Shown here in pieces: positions 1 through 8,189 of a stretch of DNA of 51,836 nucleotides (its first letter is position 1; every line of letters begins with the position of its first letter). The notes beneath the pieces were generated by a model. That model was not told the origin of the DNA and made no database searches. It saw nothing but the letters and a program-made list of their open reading frames with translations. Position numbers and translations under genes: made by a program. The DNA lies in assembly GCF_016428755.1 (NCBI RefSeq), contig NZ_JAELTI010000030.1:1-51836 (forward strand). Reading direction: 5' to 3'. This DNA comes from Allobosea sp. ASV33. GTDB lineage: Bacteria; Pseudomonadota; Alphaproteobacteria; Rhizobiales; Beijerinckiaceae.

Positions 1-1
1 A

Positions 2-124
2 CCCCTATTGAGGGGCTGCCGGCTGTCAGCAGCGAACCCGCGGCCCGGAGACGTTGGCTGGGCGCATGCCATGCCGCCCTTCCATTCGTCGGCGAAACCC
101 ATCGGGCCCTCCGACCATGTCTAA
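2..124 (+). CDS. C-terminal end of an unidentified upstream gene (partial)
   Basis: The reading frame that begins at base 2 is open from the window edge to a TAA at 122-124. Its last residues read SSAKPIGPSDHV. An intrinsic-terminator hairpin with a T tract on the same strand begins 6 bases later, as expected for the end of a plus-strand gene. Only about 40 residues are visible and I do not recognise the family. Frame 1 on this strand is also open here, so the assignment rests mainly on the position of the terminator. Confidence 0.35.
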   Translation, partial: PLLRGCRLSAANPRPGDVGWAHAMPPFHSSAKPIGPSDHV

Positions 125-130
125 TGGAGA

Positions 131-161
131 AGCCCGCATCGATCGCTCGATGCGGGCTTTT
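131..161 (+). terminator. Rho-independent terminator
   Basis: A perfect 12-bp stem (131-142 with 147-158) closes a TCGC loop and is followed by TTTTCT on the plus strand. The minus-strand T tract is weaker, but the hairpin also lies just past the stop of the minus-strand transporter gene and could work in both directions. Confidence 0.7.
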
Positions 162-187
162 CTCGATAACTGACGTTCGCGCTTCGC

Positions 188-1846
188 TCAGCGGAACAGC
201 GCCAGCGACTTCGACAGCGTGATCCAGACGCCCCAGGCGATCGGCAGGCCGACCACGGCCCAGGCCAGGAGGGCCGGACCATTGAAGCCGCCCTTGCCGA
301 TGCCGTGGGAGCCGTAATGCGCGGTCGCGCTGGCATTGGCGGTCCGGGCCTGCAGCGCCGCGACCTCGGCATCCTTCATGAACCACTTCGCCGCGACCGG
401 GCGGATCAGCAGGTTGCAGAGGAAGCCGAGCACCAGCATGCCGGCGAGGATGTACATGGTGCGGTCATAGACCTGCGCGCGCGGCACGCCGGCATTGATC
501 TGCGCCTCGCGGATATAGTTCACCACGACCGGGCCGATGATGCCGGCAGTCGACCACGCCGTCAGCAGGCGGCCATGGATGGCGCCGACGAACTGCGTGC
601 CGAACATGTCGGCGAGATAGGCCGGCACCGTCGCGAAGCCGCCGCCATACATCGACAGGATGATGCAGAAGAAGCCGACGAAGAGCGCCAGCGACCCGGC
701 ATGCGCCGCCCAGGGCGAAAGCGCATAGAGCAGGATGCCGAGCCCGAAGAAGGTGGCATAGGTCAGCTTGCGGCCGAGCTTGTCCGAGAGCGAGGCCCAG
801 AAGAAGCGCCCGACGATGTTGAACAGCGAGAGCAGGCCGACGAAGGCCGCCGCGATCGTGGCGATCTGCGTCTTCTGCCCGGCGTCGAGCGCGGCGAAGC
901 CGATCTCCGGCTGGCCGATCAGCTTGCCCGCGAAGATCTCCTGCAACATCGGCGAGGCCATGCCGAGCACGCCGATGCCGGCGGAGACGTTGAGGCAGAG
1001 CACCGCCCAGATCAGCCAGAACTGCGGCGTCTTGTGCGCGTTCTGGAGATGGACATGGCCCGAGGTGATCATCGCGTTCTGCGTCGCCGGCGGGGTCCAG
1101 CCGTCGGGGCGCCAGTTCGCCGGGGGCACGCGATAGCCGAAGGTGCCGGCCATCATGAAGACGAAATAGATCGCGGCCATCGCGACGAAGGTCTGCCAGA
1201 CGCCGACCGAGGCCGGAGTCTTGAAATAGTTCATCAGCATGTCCGCCAGCGGCGAGCCGATCATCGCGCCGCCGCCGAAGCCCATGATCGCCATGCCGGT
1301 CGCCATGCCGCGCCGGTCCGGGAACCATTTCACCAGGGTCGAGACCGGCGAGATATAGCCGAGGCCGAGCCCGATGCCGCCGATCACGCCGGAGCCCAGC
1401 CACATCAGCCAGAGCTGGTGCCAGTAGATGCCGAGCGCCGAGATCAGGAGGCCGCCGCACCAGCACAAGGTCGAGACGAAGGCCGCCTTGCGCGGGCCGA
1501 CGCGCTCCAGCCAGCCGCCCCAGATCGCGGCGGAGGAACCGAGGAAGACGAAGAACAGCGTGTACATCCAGCCGAGATCGGCGACCTTCCAGTCGCAGGC
1601 CGTGGTGAACAGCGAGCCGATCAGGCCGACATCCGCGGCGCAGGCGACGGGCTTGGTGATGCCGATCGCCTGGCTCAGCGGCAGCCAGAACACCGAGAAG
1701 CCATAGGCCATGCCGATGCACAGATGGATGCAGAGCGCAGCCGGCGGCACCAGCCAGCGGTTGAAGCCGGCCTTGGCGATGGTCCGTTCACGATCGAGCA
1801 GGCCGACGCCGCCCCCGACCTGTCCGATATCCTGTGCGACACTCAT
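188..1846 (-). CDS. MFS transporter, oxalate/formate antiporter (OFA) type
   Basis: Predicted inner-membrane carrier of 552 residues, probably moving formate, oxalate or a similar monocarboxylate. The 12-helix MFS core runs from about residue 30 to 480, with a long cytoplasmic loop near the middle. After the core come a hydrophilic linker and one extra C-terminal hydrophobic segment (GPALLAWAVVGLPIAWGVW), resembling the separate small subunit annotated beside some transporters of this type. The start at 1846 (MSVAQDIG) is chosen over longer in-frame options because AAAGGAAC precedes it and the extra upstream residues are Arg-rich out-of-frame shadow. It follows fdsD by 95 bases on the same strand, so it is probably the last gene of the fds operon. 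That context favours formate as substrate, but this is inference. Confidence 0.85.
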   Translation of the reverse strand: MSVAQDIGQVGGGVGLLDRERTIAKAGFNRWLVPPAALCIHLCIGMAYGFSVFWLPLSQAIGITKPVACAADVGLIGSLFTTACDWKVADLGWMYTLFFVFLGSSAAIWGGWLERVGPRKAAFVSTLCWCGGLLISALGIYWHQLWLMWLGSGVIGGIGLGLGYISPVSTLVKWFPDRRGMATGMAIMGFGGGAMIGSPLADMLMNYFKTPASVGVWQTFVAMAAIYFVFMMAGTFGYRVPPANWRPDGWTPPATQNAMITSGHVHLQNAHKTPQFWLIWAVLCLNVSAGIGVLGMASPMLQEIFAGKLIGQPEIGFAALDAGQKTQIATIAAAFVGLLSLFNIVGRFFWASLSDKLGRKLTYATFFGLGILLYALSPWAAHAGSLALFVGFFCIILSMYGGGFATVPAYLADMFGTQFVGAIHGRLLTAWSTAGIIGPVVVNYIREAQINAGVPRAQVYDRTMYILAGMLVLGFLCNLLIRPVAAKWFMKDAEVAALQARTANASATAHYGSHGIGKGGFNGPALLAWAVVGLPIAWGVWITLSKSLALFR

Positions 1847-1941
1847 TCCCCGGTTCCTTTCCCCATGGCTTCGCCGTTCGGGCCGGGTAGGGTCCCAGCT
1901 CGTTGTCATCTCTCGTCGCCGGCAGAGCCGGCGTCTGGCTG

Positions 1942-2199
1942 CTACCCTGCGCGCCCCGGCCTGATCAGCGGCATGGCATGCCGCAGCAGGGGCGTGAGGT
2001 CCTCCGGCCGGTCGGTGAAGGCGGCGAGGAAATCCCCGCGCATCCGTCCGGTCCAGAACTGGTTGATATGGTCGGCGACGGAGCGGGCGGCCTCCGCCTC
2101 CGGATAGGCCTTGAAGAAATCGGCGATCTGCCCGGCCATGCGCCGGAGCTTCTCGACGTTTTCGGCGTGGTGATCGATGGTCAGGCCGGCCTCCGTCAT
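1942..2199 (-). CDS. fdsD: Formate dehydrogenase delta subunit
   Basis: An 85-residue protein matching the small FdsD family found at the end of fds operons. It is thought to help assemble or stabilise the cytoplasmic NAD-dependent molybdenum formate dehydrogenase. It has no metal-binding cysteines. The family features seen are the N-terminal LVKMANQI-like helix (here LRRMAGQIADFF), the segment DHINQFWTGRMR and a Pro-Leu-rich tail. Its start overlaps the fdhD stop by 4 bases (ATGA), which indicates translational coupling. Identification rests on family pattern together with operon position. Confidence 0.9.
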   Translation of the reverse strand: MTEAGLTIDHHAENVEKLRRMAGQIADFFKAYPEAEAARSVADHINQFWTGRMRGDFLAAFTDRPEDLTPLLRHAMPLIRPGRAG

Positions 2200-3038
2200 C
2201 GGGCGATCGTCTCAGGTTCGGGCGCGAGCGCACCGGTGAAGACGATGCAGCCGTCGCGCCGTGCGACCGCGGCGAGCGTCAGGCCGAGATGCCGGGCCCG
2301 CTCGATCGCGAGCGAGGTCGGCGCGGAGATCGCGACCAGCGTCCCCGCGCCGAAGATCGCGGCCTTCTCGACCATCTCGAAGGAGGCGCGGCTGGTGACG
2401 AGCAGGAAGCCTTCGCCGGCATCCGCCCCGGCGCGGAGCCGCGCGCCGATCAGCTTGTCGAGGGCGTTGTGCCGGCCGACATCCTCGCGCACGGCCAGGA
2501 TCGCGCCGGAAGCATCGCACCAGGCGGCGGCATGGACGGCGCGGGTGAGCTGGTTCAGCGGCTGGTGCTTGTCGAGCGCGGTGAGCGCGGCCTCGATCGC
2601 CGAGGCGGAGACGGCGCGCGAAGCCCGCGTCGCCGCATCGGCCATCGGAATTTCTTCGATGGTCTCGACCCCGCAAAGCCCGCAGGAGGTCCGGCCCGAG
2701 AGATTGCGCCGCCGCGCCAGATGCTCGCGGAAGCGGCCCGGTGCGAGCTCGACGGTGACGATGACGCCCTCGTCCTTCGGCTCGACCGCGATGCCCCGGA
2801 TTTCGTCCGCGCCGCGCACGATGCCTTCGGTCAGGCTGAAACCGGTAACGAAATCCTCGAGATCGGACGGGCTCGCCATCATCACCGCATAGGGCATGTT
2901 GCCATAGACGATGTTGATCGGCGTCTCGACCGCGACCTCGATCTCGCGCGCGTCGTCCTGCGGCGCGCCGAAGCGCAGCGGCCGGGCCGTGACGGCGGCC
3001 GAGGCCGGCGGCTGGGCTGGCGGATTATTCCGCGGCAT
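2196..3038 (-). CDS. fdhD: Formate dehydrogenase accessory sulfurtransferase FdhD
   Basis: A 280-residue protein corresponding to FdsC/FdhD. The family carries sulfur from the cysteine desulfurase IscS to the bis-MGD molybdenum cofactor, which is required for formate dehydrogenase activity. The conserved CGxC motif is present as SCGLCG in the middle third. FTGSFDL-type family blocks such as EDFVTGFSLTEG, EDVGRHNALDK and FLLVTSRASFEMVEKA are also visible. The start at 3038 overlaps the end of fdsA by 14 bases, and the stop overlaps the fdsD start by 4, so it is embedded in the operon. A proline- and alanine-rich N-terminus of about 20 residues precedes the conserved part, so a slightly later start is possible. 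Confidence 0.95.
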   Translation of the reverse strand: MPRNNPPAQPPASAAVTARPLRFGAPQDDAREIEVAVETPINIVYGNMPYAVMMASPSDLEDFVTGFSLTEGIVRGADEIRGIAVEPKDEGVIVTVELAPGRFREHLARRRNLSGRTSCGLCGVETIEEIPMADAATRASRAVSASAIEAALTALDKHQPLNQLTRAVHAAAWCDASGAILAVREDVGRHNALDKLIGARLRAGADAGEGFLLVTSRASFEMVEKAAIFGAGTLVAISAPTSLAIERARHLGLTLAAVARRDGCIVFTGALAPEPETIAR

Positions 3039-5907
3039 CGGGCAGGCGCTCCGCGATCCGGCGCAAGGTCACGTCCTCTTCGAAATTCTTCTCCTGCCAG
3101 GCGGAATAAGCATTCGTGCGCCGGACGTCGACGGCGGTGACCTTGTATTCCGGGCAGTTCGTCGCCCAGTCCGAATAATCGCTGGTGATGACGTTGGCGC
3201 CGGTCTTGGCGTGGTGGAAGGTCGTATAGACCACGCCCGGCTGCATCCGCTCGGAAATCACAGCCCGGAGCGCGATATCGCCCGAGCGGCTGGCGAGCGC
3301 GACGAGATCGCCGTCACGGATGCCGCGGCTTTCGGCGTCGAAGGGATGGATCTCCAGCACGTCCTCGTCATGCCAGGCGCCGTTCTCGGTGCGCCGTGTC
3401 TGCGCGCCGACATTGTATTGCGAGAGGATGCGACCCGTGGTGAGCAGCAGCGGGAAGCGCGGCCCGGTCCGTTCGTCGGTCGGGACGTATTCGGTGATCA
3501 TGAACTTGCCCTTGCCGCGCACGAAGCGGTCGACATGCATCAAGGGCGTCCCGGTCGGCGCCTTGTCGTTGCAGGGCCACTGCACCGAGCCGAGCTTGTC
3601 GAGCTTGTCGTAGGAGACGCCGGCGAAGCTCGGCGTCAACCGCGCGATCTCGTCCATGATTTCGCTGGGATGACCATAGGCCATCTCGTAGCCCAGCGCG
3701 CGGGCCAGATCGATCGTGACCTGCCACTCGTCCTTGCCGGCTAGCGGCGCCATCACCTGCCGCACGCGGTTGATGCGGCGCTCGGCATTGGTGAAGGTGC
3801 CGTCCTTCTCCAGGAAGGAGGCGCCCGGCAGGAAGACATGGGCGTATTTCGCCGTCTCGTTTAGGAAGATGTCCTGGATGACGACGCATTCCATCGAGGC
3901 GAGGCCCGCCGTGACATGCTTGGTATTGGGGTCCGACTGGGCGATGTCCTCGCCCTGGACGTAGAGCCCCTTGAAGGTGCCCTCGACCGCCTCGTCCAGC
4001 ATGTTGTTGATGCGCAGGCCTTGCTCGGGATCGAGCGGCACGCCCCAGAGCATCTCGAAGACCTGCCGGGTCGAATCGTCGGAGACGTGGCGATAGCCCG
4101 AAAATTCGTGCGGGAAGGAGCCCATGTCGCAGGAGCCCTGGACATTGTTCTGCCCGCGCAGCGGATTGATGCCGACGCCGTCGCGCCCGATATTGCCGGT
4201 CGCCATGGCGAGGTTCGCCATCGCCATCACCGTGGTCGAGCCCTGGCTGTGCTCAGTGACGCCGAGCCCGTAATAGATCGCGCCATTGCCGCCGGTGGCA
4301 TAGAGCCGCGCCGCGGCGCGCACATCCGCCGCCGGCACGCCGGTATAGGTCTCGCTCGCTTCCGGCGAGTTCTCCTCGCGGGCGACGAAGCGGGCCCAAT
4401 GCTCGAAATCGCCGAGATCGCAGCGCTCGCGCACATAGGCCTCGTCGATCAGCCCCTCGGTGACGACGACATGGCTCAGCGCATTGAGCAGCGCGACATT
4501 GGTGCCGGGGCGCAGCGGCAGGTGGTAATCCGCCTTCACATGCGGCGACTGCACCATGTCGATCCGGCGGGGATCGGCGACGATCAGGCGGGCGCCCTGG
4601 CGGATGCGCTTCTTCATGCGCGAGGCGAAGACCGGGTGCCCGTCGGTCGGGTTCGCGCCGATGACCAGGATGACGTCGGACTTGGCGACGGACTTGAAGT
4701 CCTGCGTGCCGGCCGAGGTGCCGAGCGTCGTCCTGAGGCCATAGCCGGTCGGCGAGTGGCAGACGCGGGCGCAGGTATCGACATTGTTGTTGCGGAAGGC
4801 GGCGCGCACCAGCTTCTGGACGAGGAAGACCTCCTCGTTGGTGCAGCGCGACGAGGTGATGGCGCCGACCGATTCACGGCCGTACTTGGCCTGGATGCGC
4901 TTGAACTCGGAAGCCGCGTAATTGATCGCCTCTTCCCATGATACTTCGCGCCACGGGTCGGTGATCTTCGCCCGGATCATCGGCTTGGTCATGCGGTCGG
5001 TATGGGTCGCATAGCCCCAGGCGAAGCGGCCCTTGACGCAGGAATGGCCCTCGTTCGCCTTGCCGTCCTTGTAGGGCACCATGCGGATGACGCGGTCGCC
5101 CTGCATCTCCGCCTTGAACGAGCAGCCGACGCCGCAATAGGCGCAGGTCGTCACCACCGAATGCTCGGGCTGGCCGTGCTCGATGACCTTGTTCTCCATC
5201 AGCGTCGCTGTCGGGCAGGCCTGCACGCAGGCGCCGCAGGAAACGCATTCCGATCCCAGGAAATCGGTCGGCCCCGCCGCGACGCGGGAGTCGAAGCCGC
5301 GCCCGGTGATCGTCAGCGCGAAGGTGCCCTGGACCTCCTCGCAAGCCCGCACGCAGCGATTGCAGACGATGCATTTCGACGGGTCGTAGGTGAAGTACGG
5401 ATTCGACGTATCCTTGGCGAGCCAGTTCTCGTTGGCGAGCCCGTCCTGGCCCTTGGCGAAGACGTGGTTCTCGCCCTCATAGCCATAGCGGACTTCGCGC
5501 AGGCCGACCGCGCCGGCCATGTCCTGCAATTCGCAATCGCCATTGGCCGAGCAGGTCAGGCAGTCCAGCGGATGATCGGAGATATAGAGCTCCATCACGC
5601 CCTTGCGCAGTCCGGAGAGATTCTCCGACTGGGTGCGGACGACCATGCCCTCTTCGGCCGGCGTGGTGCAGGAGGCCGGCGTGCCGCGCCGCCCCTCGAT
5701 CTCGACGAGGCAGAGCCGGCAGGAGCCGAAGGGTTCGAGCGAGTCGGTGGCGCAGAGCTTCGGGATCTTGGTGCCGAGGCTCATGGCGGCGGCCATCACC
5801 GAGGTGCCCGCCGGGACCGTGACGCTCTGGCCGTCGATGGTCAGCGTCACCGTCTTCTCGGAGAGCCGGATCGGCGTGCCGTAGTCGATTTCCTTGATCA
5901 GGCTCAT
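3025..5907 (-). CDS. fdsA: NAD-dependent formate dehydrogenase alpha (molybdenum catalytic) subunit
   Basis: A 960-residue catalytic subunit that oxidises formate to CO2 at a bis-MGD molybdenum centre and passes electrons through iron-sulfur clusters to FdsB/FdsG. Domains in order: [2Fe-2S] ferredoxin (C52, C63, C66, C80); the NuoG-type His-ligated cluster region (HPLDCLTCSANGDC); two [4Fe-4S] ferredoxin motifs (CIVCNRCVRAC and CVSCGACVQAC); then the molybdopterin domain beginning with CAYCGVGC. The molybdenum ligand is cysteine (C383 in ARVCHSPTGYG), so this is not a selenoenzyme. No Tat signal is present, so the complex is cytoplasmic. GAGGAGG precedes the start. The stop overlaps fdhD, and fdsB ends 10 bases upstream. 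Confidence 0.97.
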   Translation of the reverse strand: MSLIKEIDYGTPIRLSEKTVTLTIDGQSVTVPAGTSVMAAAMSLGTKIPKLCATDSLEPFGSCRLCLVEIEGRRGTPASCTTPAEEGMVVRTQSENLSGLRKGVMELYISDHPLDCLTCSANGDCELQDMAGAVGLREVRYGYEGENHVFAKGQDGLANENWLAKDTSNPYFTYDPSKCIVCNRCVRACEEVQGTFALTITGRGFDSRVAAGPTDFLGSECVSCGACVQACPTATLMENKVIEHGQPEHSVVTTCAYCGVGCSFKAEMQGDRVIRMVPYKDGKANEGHSCVKGRFAWGYATHTDRMTKPMIRAKITDPWREVSWEEAINYAASEFKRIQAKYGRESVGAITSSRCTNEEVFLVQKLVRAAFRNNNVDTCARVCHSPTGYGLRTTLGTSAGTQDFKSVAKSDVILVIGANPTDGHPVFASRMKKRIRQGARLIVADPRRIDMVQSPHVKADYHLPLRPGTNVALLNALSHVVVTEGLIDEAYVRERCDLGDFEHWARFVAREENSPEASETYTGVPAADVRAAARLYATGGNGAIYYGLGVTEHSQGSTTVMAMANLAMATGNIGRDGVGINPLRGQNNVQGSCDMGSFPHEFSGYRHVSDDSTRQVFEMLWGVPLDPEQGLRINNMLDEAVEGTFKGLYVQGEDIAQSDPNTKHVTAGLASMECVVIQDIFLNETAKYAHVFLPGASFLEKDGTFTNAERRINRVRQVMAPLAGKDEWQVTIDLARALGYEMAYGHPSEIMDEIARLTPSFAGVSYDKLDKLGSVQWPCNDKAPTGTPLMHVDRFVRGKGKFMITEYVPTDERTGPRFPLLLTTGRILSQYNVGAQTRRTENGAWHDEDVLEIHPFDAESRGIRDGDLVALASRSGDIALRAVISERMQPGVVYTTFHHAKTGANVITSDYSDWATNCPEYKVTAVDVRRTNAYSAWQEKNFEEDVTLRRIAERLPDAAE

Positions 5908-5917
5908 CGTGGCCTCC

Positions 5918-7483
5918 TCACTCGGCTGCCAGCGGCAGCGGAGGACGGTCGAAATCCTCGGGGAAATGGTTGAGCGCGCTCAGCACTGGCATCGGGGTCA
6001 GGCCGCCCATGGCGCAGAGCGAGGCGTCGGTCATCAGCTTCGAGAGATCGCGCAGCACGGCAATGTTCTTCGGCACCTCAGTGCCGGCGATGATGCGGTC
6101 CATCGTCTCGACGCCGCGCGTCGCCCCGATGCGGCAGGGCGTGCACTTGCCGCAGCTTTCCTTGGCGCAGAATTCGAAGGCGAAGCGCGCCTGTTTGGCC
6201 ATGTCGACGCTGTCGTCGAACACGACGATGCCGCCATGGCCGAGCATCGCCCGCATCGCCGCGAGCGCCTCGTAATCCATCTGCACGTCGAGCTGCGCGG
6301 CGGTGAGATAGGCGCCGAGCGGGCCGCCGACCTGCACGGCCCGGATCGGCCGGCCCGACAGCGTGCCGCCGCCCATATCCTCGATGATCTCGCGCAAGCT
6401 GATGCCGAAGGCGAGTTCGATCAGCCCGCCGCGCCTGACATTGCCGCCGAGCTGGATCGGCAGCGTGCCGCGCGAGCGACCCATGCCGTAATCCGCATAG
6501 ACCTGCGCGCCATGGTCGAGGATCCACGGCACGGCGGCGAAGGAGAGCACGTTGTTGACGACGGTCGGCTTGCCGAACAGTCCTTGCAAGGCCGGCAGCG
6601 GGGGCTTGGCCCGGACGATGGCGCGCTTGCCTTCGAGGCTTTCGAGCAGCGAGGTTTCCTCGCCGCAGATGTAGGCTCCGGCCCCGAGCCGCACTTCCAG
6701 ATGGAATGAATGCTCCGAGCCCAGAACCGAGGCGCCGATCAGTCCGGCGGCTTCCGCCTTCAGGATCGCGCGCTGGAGCATGCGATGGGCATGCGGGTAT
6801 TCCGAGCGCAGATAGATATAGCCGCGCGTCGCCCCGACCGCGATCGCGGCGATCGCCATGCCCTCGATGACGAGATAGGGGTCGCCCTCGAACAGCATCC
6901 GGTCGGCGAAGGTGCCGCTGTCGCCCTCGTCGGCATTGCAGACGATGTATTTCTGCTCCGCCTTGGCGTCGTGGACGGTCTTCCATTTGATGCCGGTCGG
7001 GAAGCCGGCGCCGCCGCGGCCGCGCAGGCCGGAGGCCTTCACCGCCTCGACGATCTCGCCGCCGGTGAGCGCCAGCGCCTTCTCCAGCCCCTTGAAGCCG
7101 CCATGGGCGCGGTATTCGGCAATCGAGAGCGGGTCGATGACGCCGACGCGCTCGAAGGTGAGGCGCTGCTGGCGCTTCATCCAGTTCAGCTCCTCGGTCT
7201 TGCCGAGGCGCAAGGCGTGAGCGCCGCCCGAAGCGAAGCCGGCATCGAACAGCGATGCGACGTCCTTCGCCGCGACCGGCCCGTAGGCGATGCGTCCCTC
7301 GGTCGTCTCGACCTCGACCAGCGGCTCCAGCCAGAGCATGCCGCGCGAGCCGTTGCGGACGATCTCGACGGAAAGCCCGCGCGTCGTCGCTTCGCTGGCG
7401 ATGGCCTGCGCGACGGCTTCCGCGCCGACCGACAGGGCGGCGGCGTCGATGGGAACGAAGATGCGGACCGGTGCGGCGCTCAT
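5918..7483 (-). CDS. fdsB: NAD-dependent formate dehydrogenase beta (FMN/NADH-binding) subunit
   Basis: A 521-residue diaphorase subunit, homologous to NuoF of complex I, that transfers electrons from FdsA to NAD+. The first 140 or so residues form the thioredoxin-like extension typical of FdsB and contain no cysteine, so this part should not carry its own cluster. The FMN/NADH-binding core includes GRGGAGFPTGIKW and NADEGDSGTFADR. The C-terminal [4Fe-4S] site is ESCGKCTPCRIG. The start at 7483 overlaps the fdsG stop by 4 bases (ATGA). Relative to the soluble NAD-reducing hydrogenase HoxF family, the fds neighbours make the formate role secure. Confidence 0.96.
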   Translation of the reverse strand: MSAAPVRIFVPIDAAALSVGAEAVAQAIASEATTRGLSVEIVRNGSRGMLWLEPLVEVETTEGRIAYGPVAAKDVASLFDAGFASGGAHALRLGKTEELNWMKRQQRLTFERVGVIDPLSIAEYRAHGGFKGLEKALALTGGEIVEAVKASGLRGRGGAGFPTGIKWKTVHDAKAEQKYIVCNADEGDSGTFADRMLFEGDPYLVIEGMAIAAIAVGATRGYIYLRSEYPHAHRMLQRAILKAEAAGLIGASVLGSEHSFHLEVRLGAGAYICGEETSLLESLEGKRAIVRAKPPLPALQGLFGKPTVVNNVLSFAAVPWILDHGAQVYADYGMGRSRGTLPIQLGGNVRRGGLIELAFGISLREIIEDMGGGTLSGRPIRAVQVGGPLGAYLTAAQLDVQMDYEALAAMRAMLGHGGIVVFDDSVDMAKQARFAFEFCAKESCGKCTPCRIGATRGVETMDRIIAGTEVPKNIAVLRDLSKLMTDASLCAMGGLTPMPVLSALNHFPEDFDRPPLPLAAE

Positions 7484-7956
7484 GAATGCGCCTTTCCGTG
7501 CTGGCAGAGCCCGGCGATGCGGGCGGCGTCAACGCGCCCGATCAACTCGCCATCGACCAGGGCCGAAGGCCCGAGCGCGCAATTGCCGAGACAATACACC
7601 GTTTCGACGATGGCGTCGCCGGCATGGTGGTCGTCGACCGCGATGCCATGCTTGCGGGCAAGCTCGTCGACCACGCTCTCACAGCCCAAAGCCTGGCAGG
7701 CCTCGGCCCGGCAGAGCTTGATGACGCGGGCCGGCTGCGGGGCGGTCTTGAAGTCGTGATAGAAGGAGATCGCGCCATGCACTTCGGCGCGCGACAGGTT
7801 AAGCGCTTCCGCGATCAAAGGCACGGCCTGCGGATCGACATAGCCGAACTCGTCCTGAAGGGCATGCAGCATCGGCAGCGTGGCGCCTTCCAGATGCGCC
7901 AGTCCCGCCACGATCATGCGCGCACTGTCCTGATCCCAGGCCGGATAAGCCGCCAT
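7480..7956 (-). CDS. fdsG: NAD-dependent formate dehydrogenase gamma subunit
   Basis: A 158-residue NuoE-like thioredoxin-fold [2Fe-2S] protein, working with FdsB in the electron-transfer module. The four ligands are visible as CRAEAC in the middle and CLGNC near the C-terminus; the helical N-terminal part is typical of the family. It is the first gene of the fds operon. About 230 bases of non-coding DNA upstream separate it from the lysR gene on the same strand and hold the likely operon promoter and regulator boxes. Confidence 0.95.
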   Translation of the reverse strand: MAAYPAWDQDSARMIVAGLAHLEGATLPMLHALQDEFGYVDPQAVPLIAEALNLSRAEVHGAISFYHDFKTAPQPARVIKLCRAEACQALGCESVVDELARKHGIAVDDHHAGDAIVETVYCLGNCALGPSALVDGELIGRVDAARIAGLCQHGKAHS

Positions 7957-8018
7957 CTTTCCTCCATAGGCCCGGTTCGCCGGACGCTCGTTAAGGGGAG
8001 GGTGGTTGAAACTAGAAT

Positions 8019-8064
8019 GATTTCAAATCGTTTCTTTCGAATGCGTGATAGTTTTGAGCTATCA
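8019..8064 (-). promoter_or_regulatory. Candidate LysR-type activator sites upstream of the fds operon
   Basis: Two dyads lie 60-110 bases before the fdsG start. GATTTCAAATC at 8019-8029 is a perfect palindrome. TGATAG-N7-CTATCA spans 8046-8064 and fits the LysR T-N11-A pattern. The surrounding DNA (about 8010-8070) is unusually AT-rich for this window. The upstream lysR gene product is the obvious candidate binder, by inference only. Confidence 0.5.
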
Positions 8065-8170
8065 AAATACGCGATGAGGGTACGCTTCCGCCATGCGGCA
8101 GGTTTGCCAAGCTCCAAAAAATCTCCCGGAGGGCCGTTTTGCGCTGCACAATGCTGCGCTGCTTCTAAGA

Positions 8171-8189
8171 CGATAGGCGAAGACTATCG
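8171..8189. promoter_or_regulatory. Second GATAG-N7-CTATC dyad at the lysR 3' end
   Basis: CGATAG (8171-8176) and CTATCG (8184-8189) form a perfect dyad with the same 7-base spacer and the same GATAG/CTATC core as the dyad at 8046-8064. Their centres are 125 bases apart. This copy overlaps the stop codon of the lysR gene (8184-8186). Paired identical boxes suggest looping or co-operative binding by the LysR protein, but they could be coincidental. Confidence 0.4.

Noticed and set aside
305..2107. 600-codon plus-strand open frame opposite the transporter gene
   Set aside because: Rich in Arg, His, Asp and Gly with no family pattern; a shadow of the high-GC antisense strand of the real gene.
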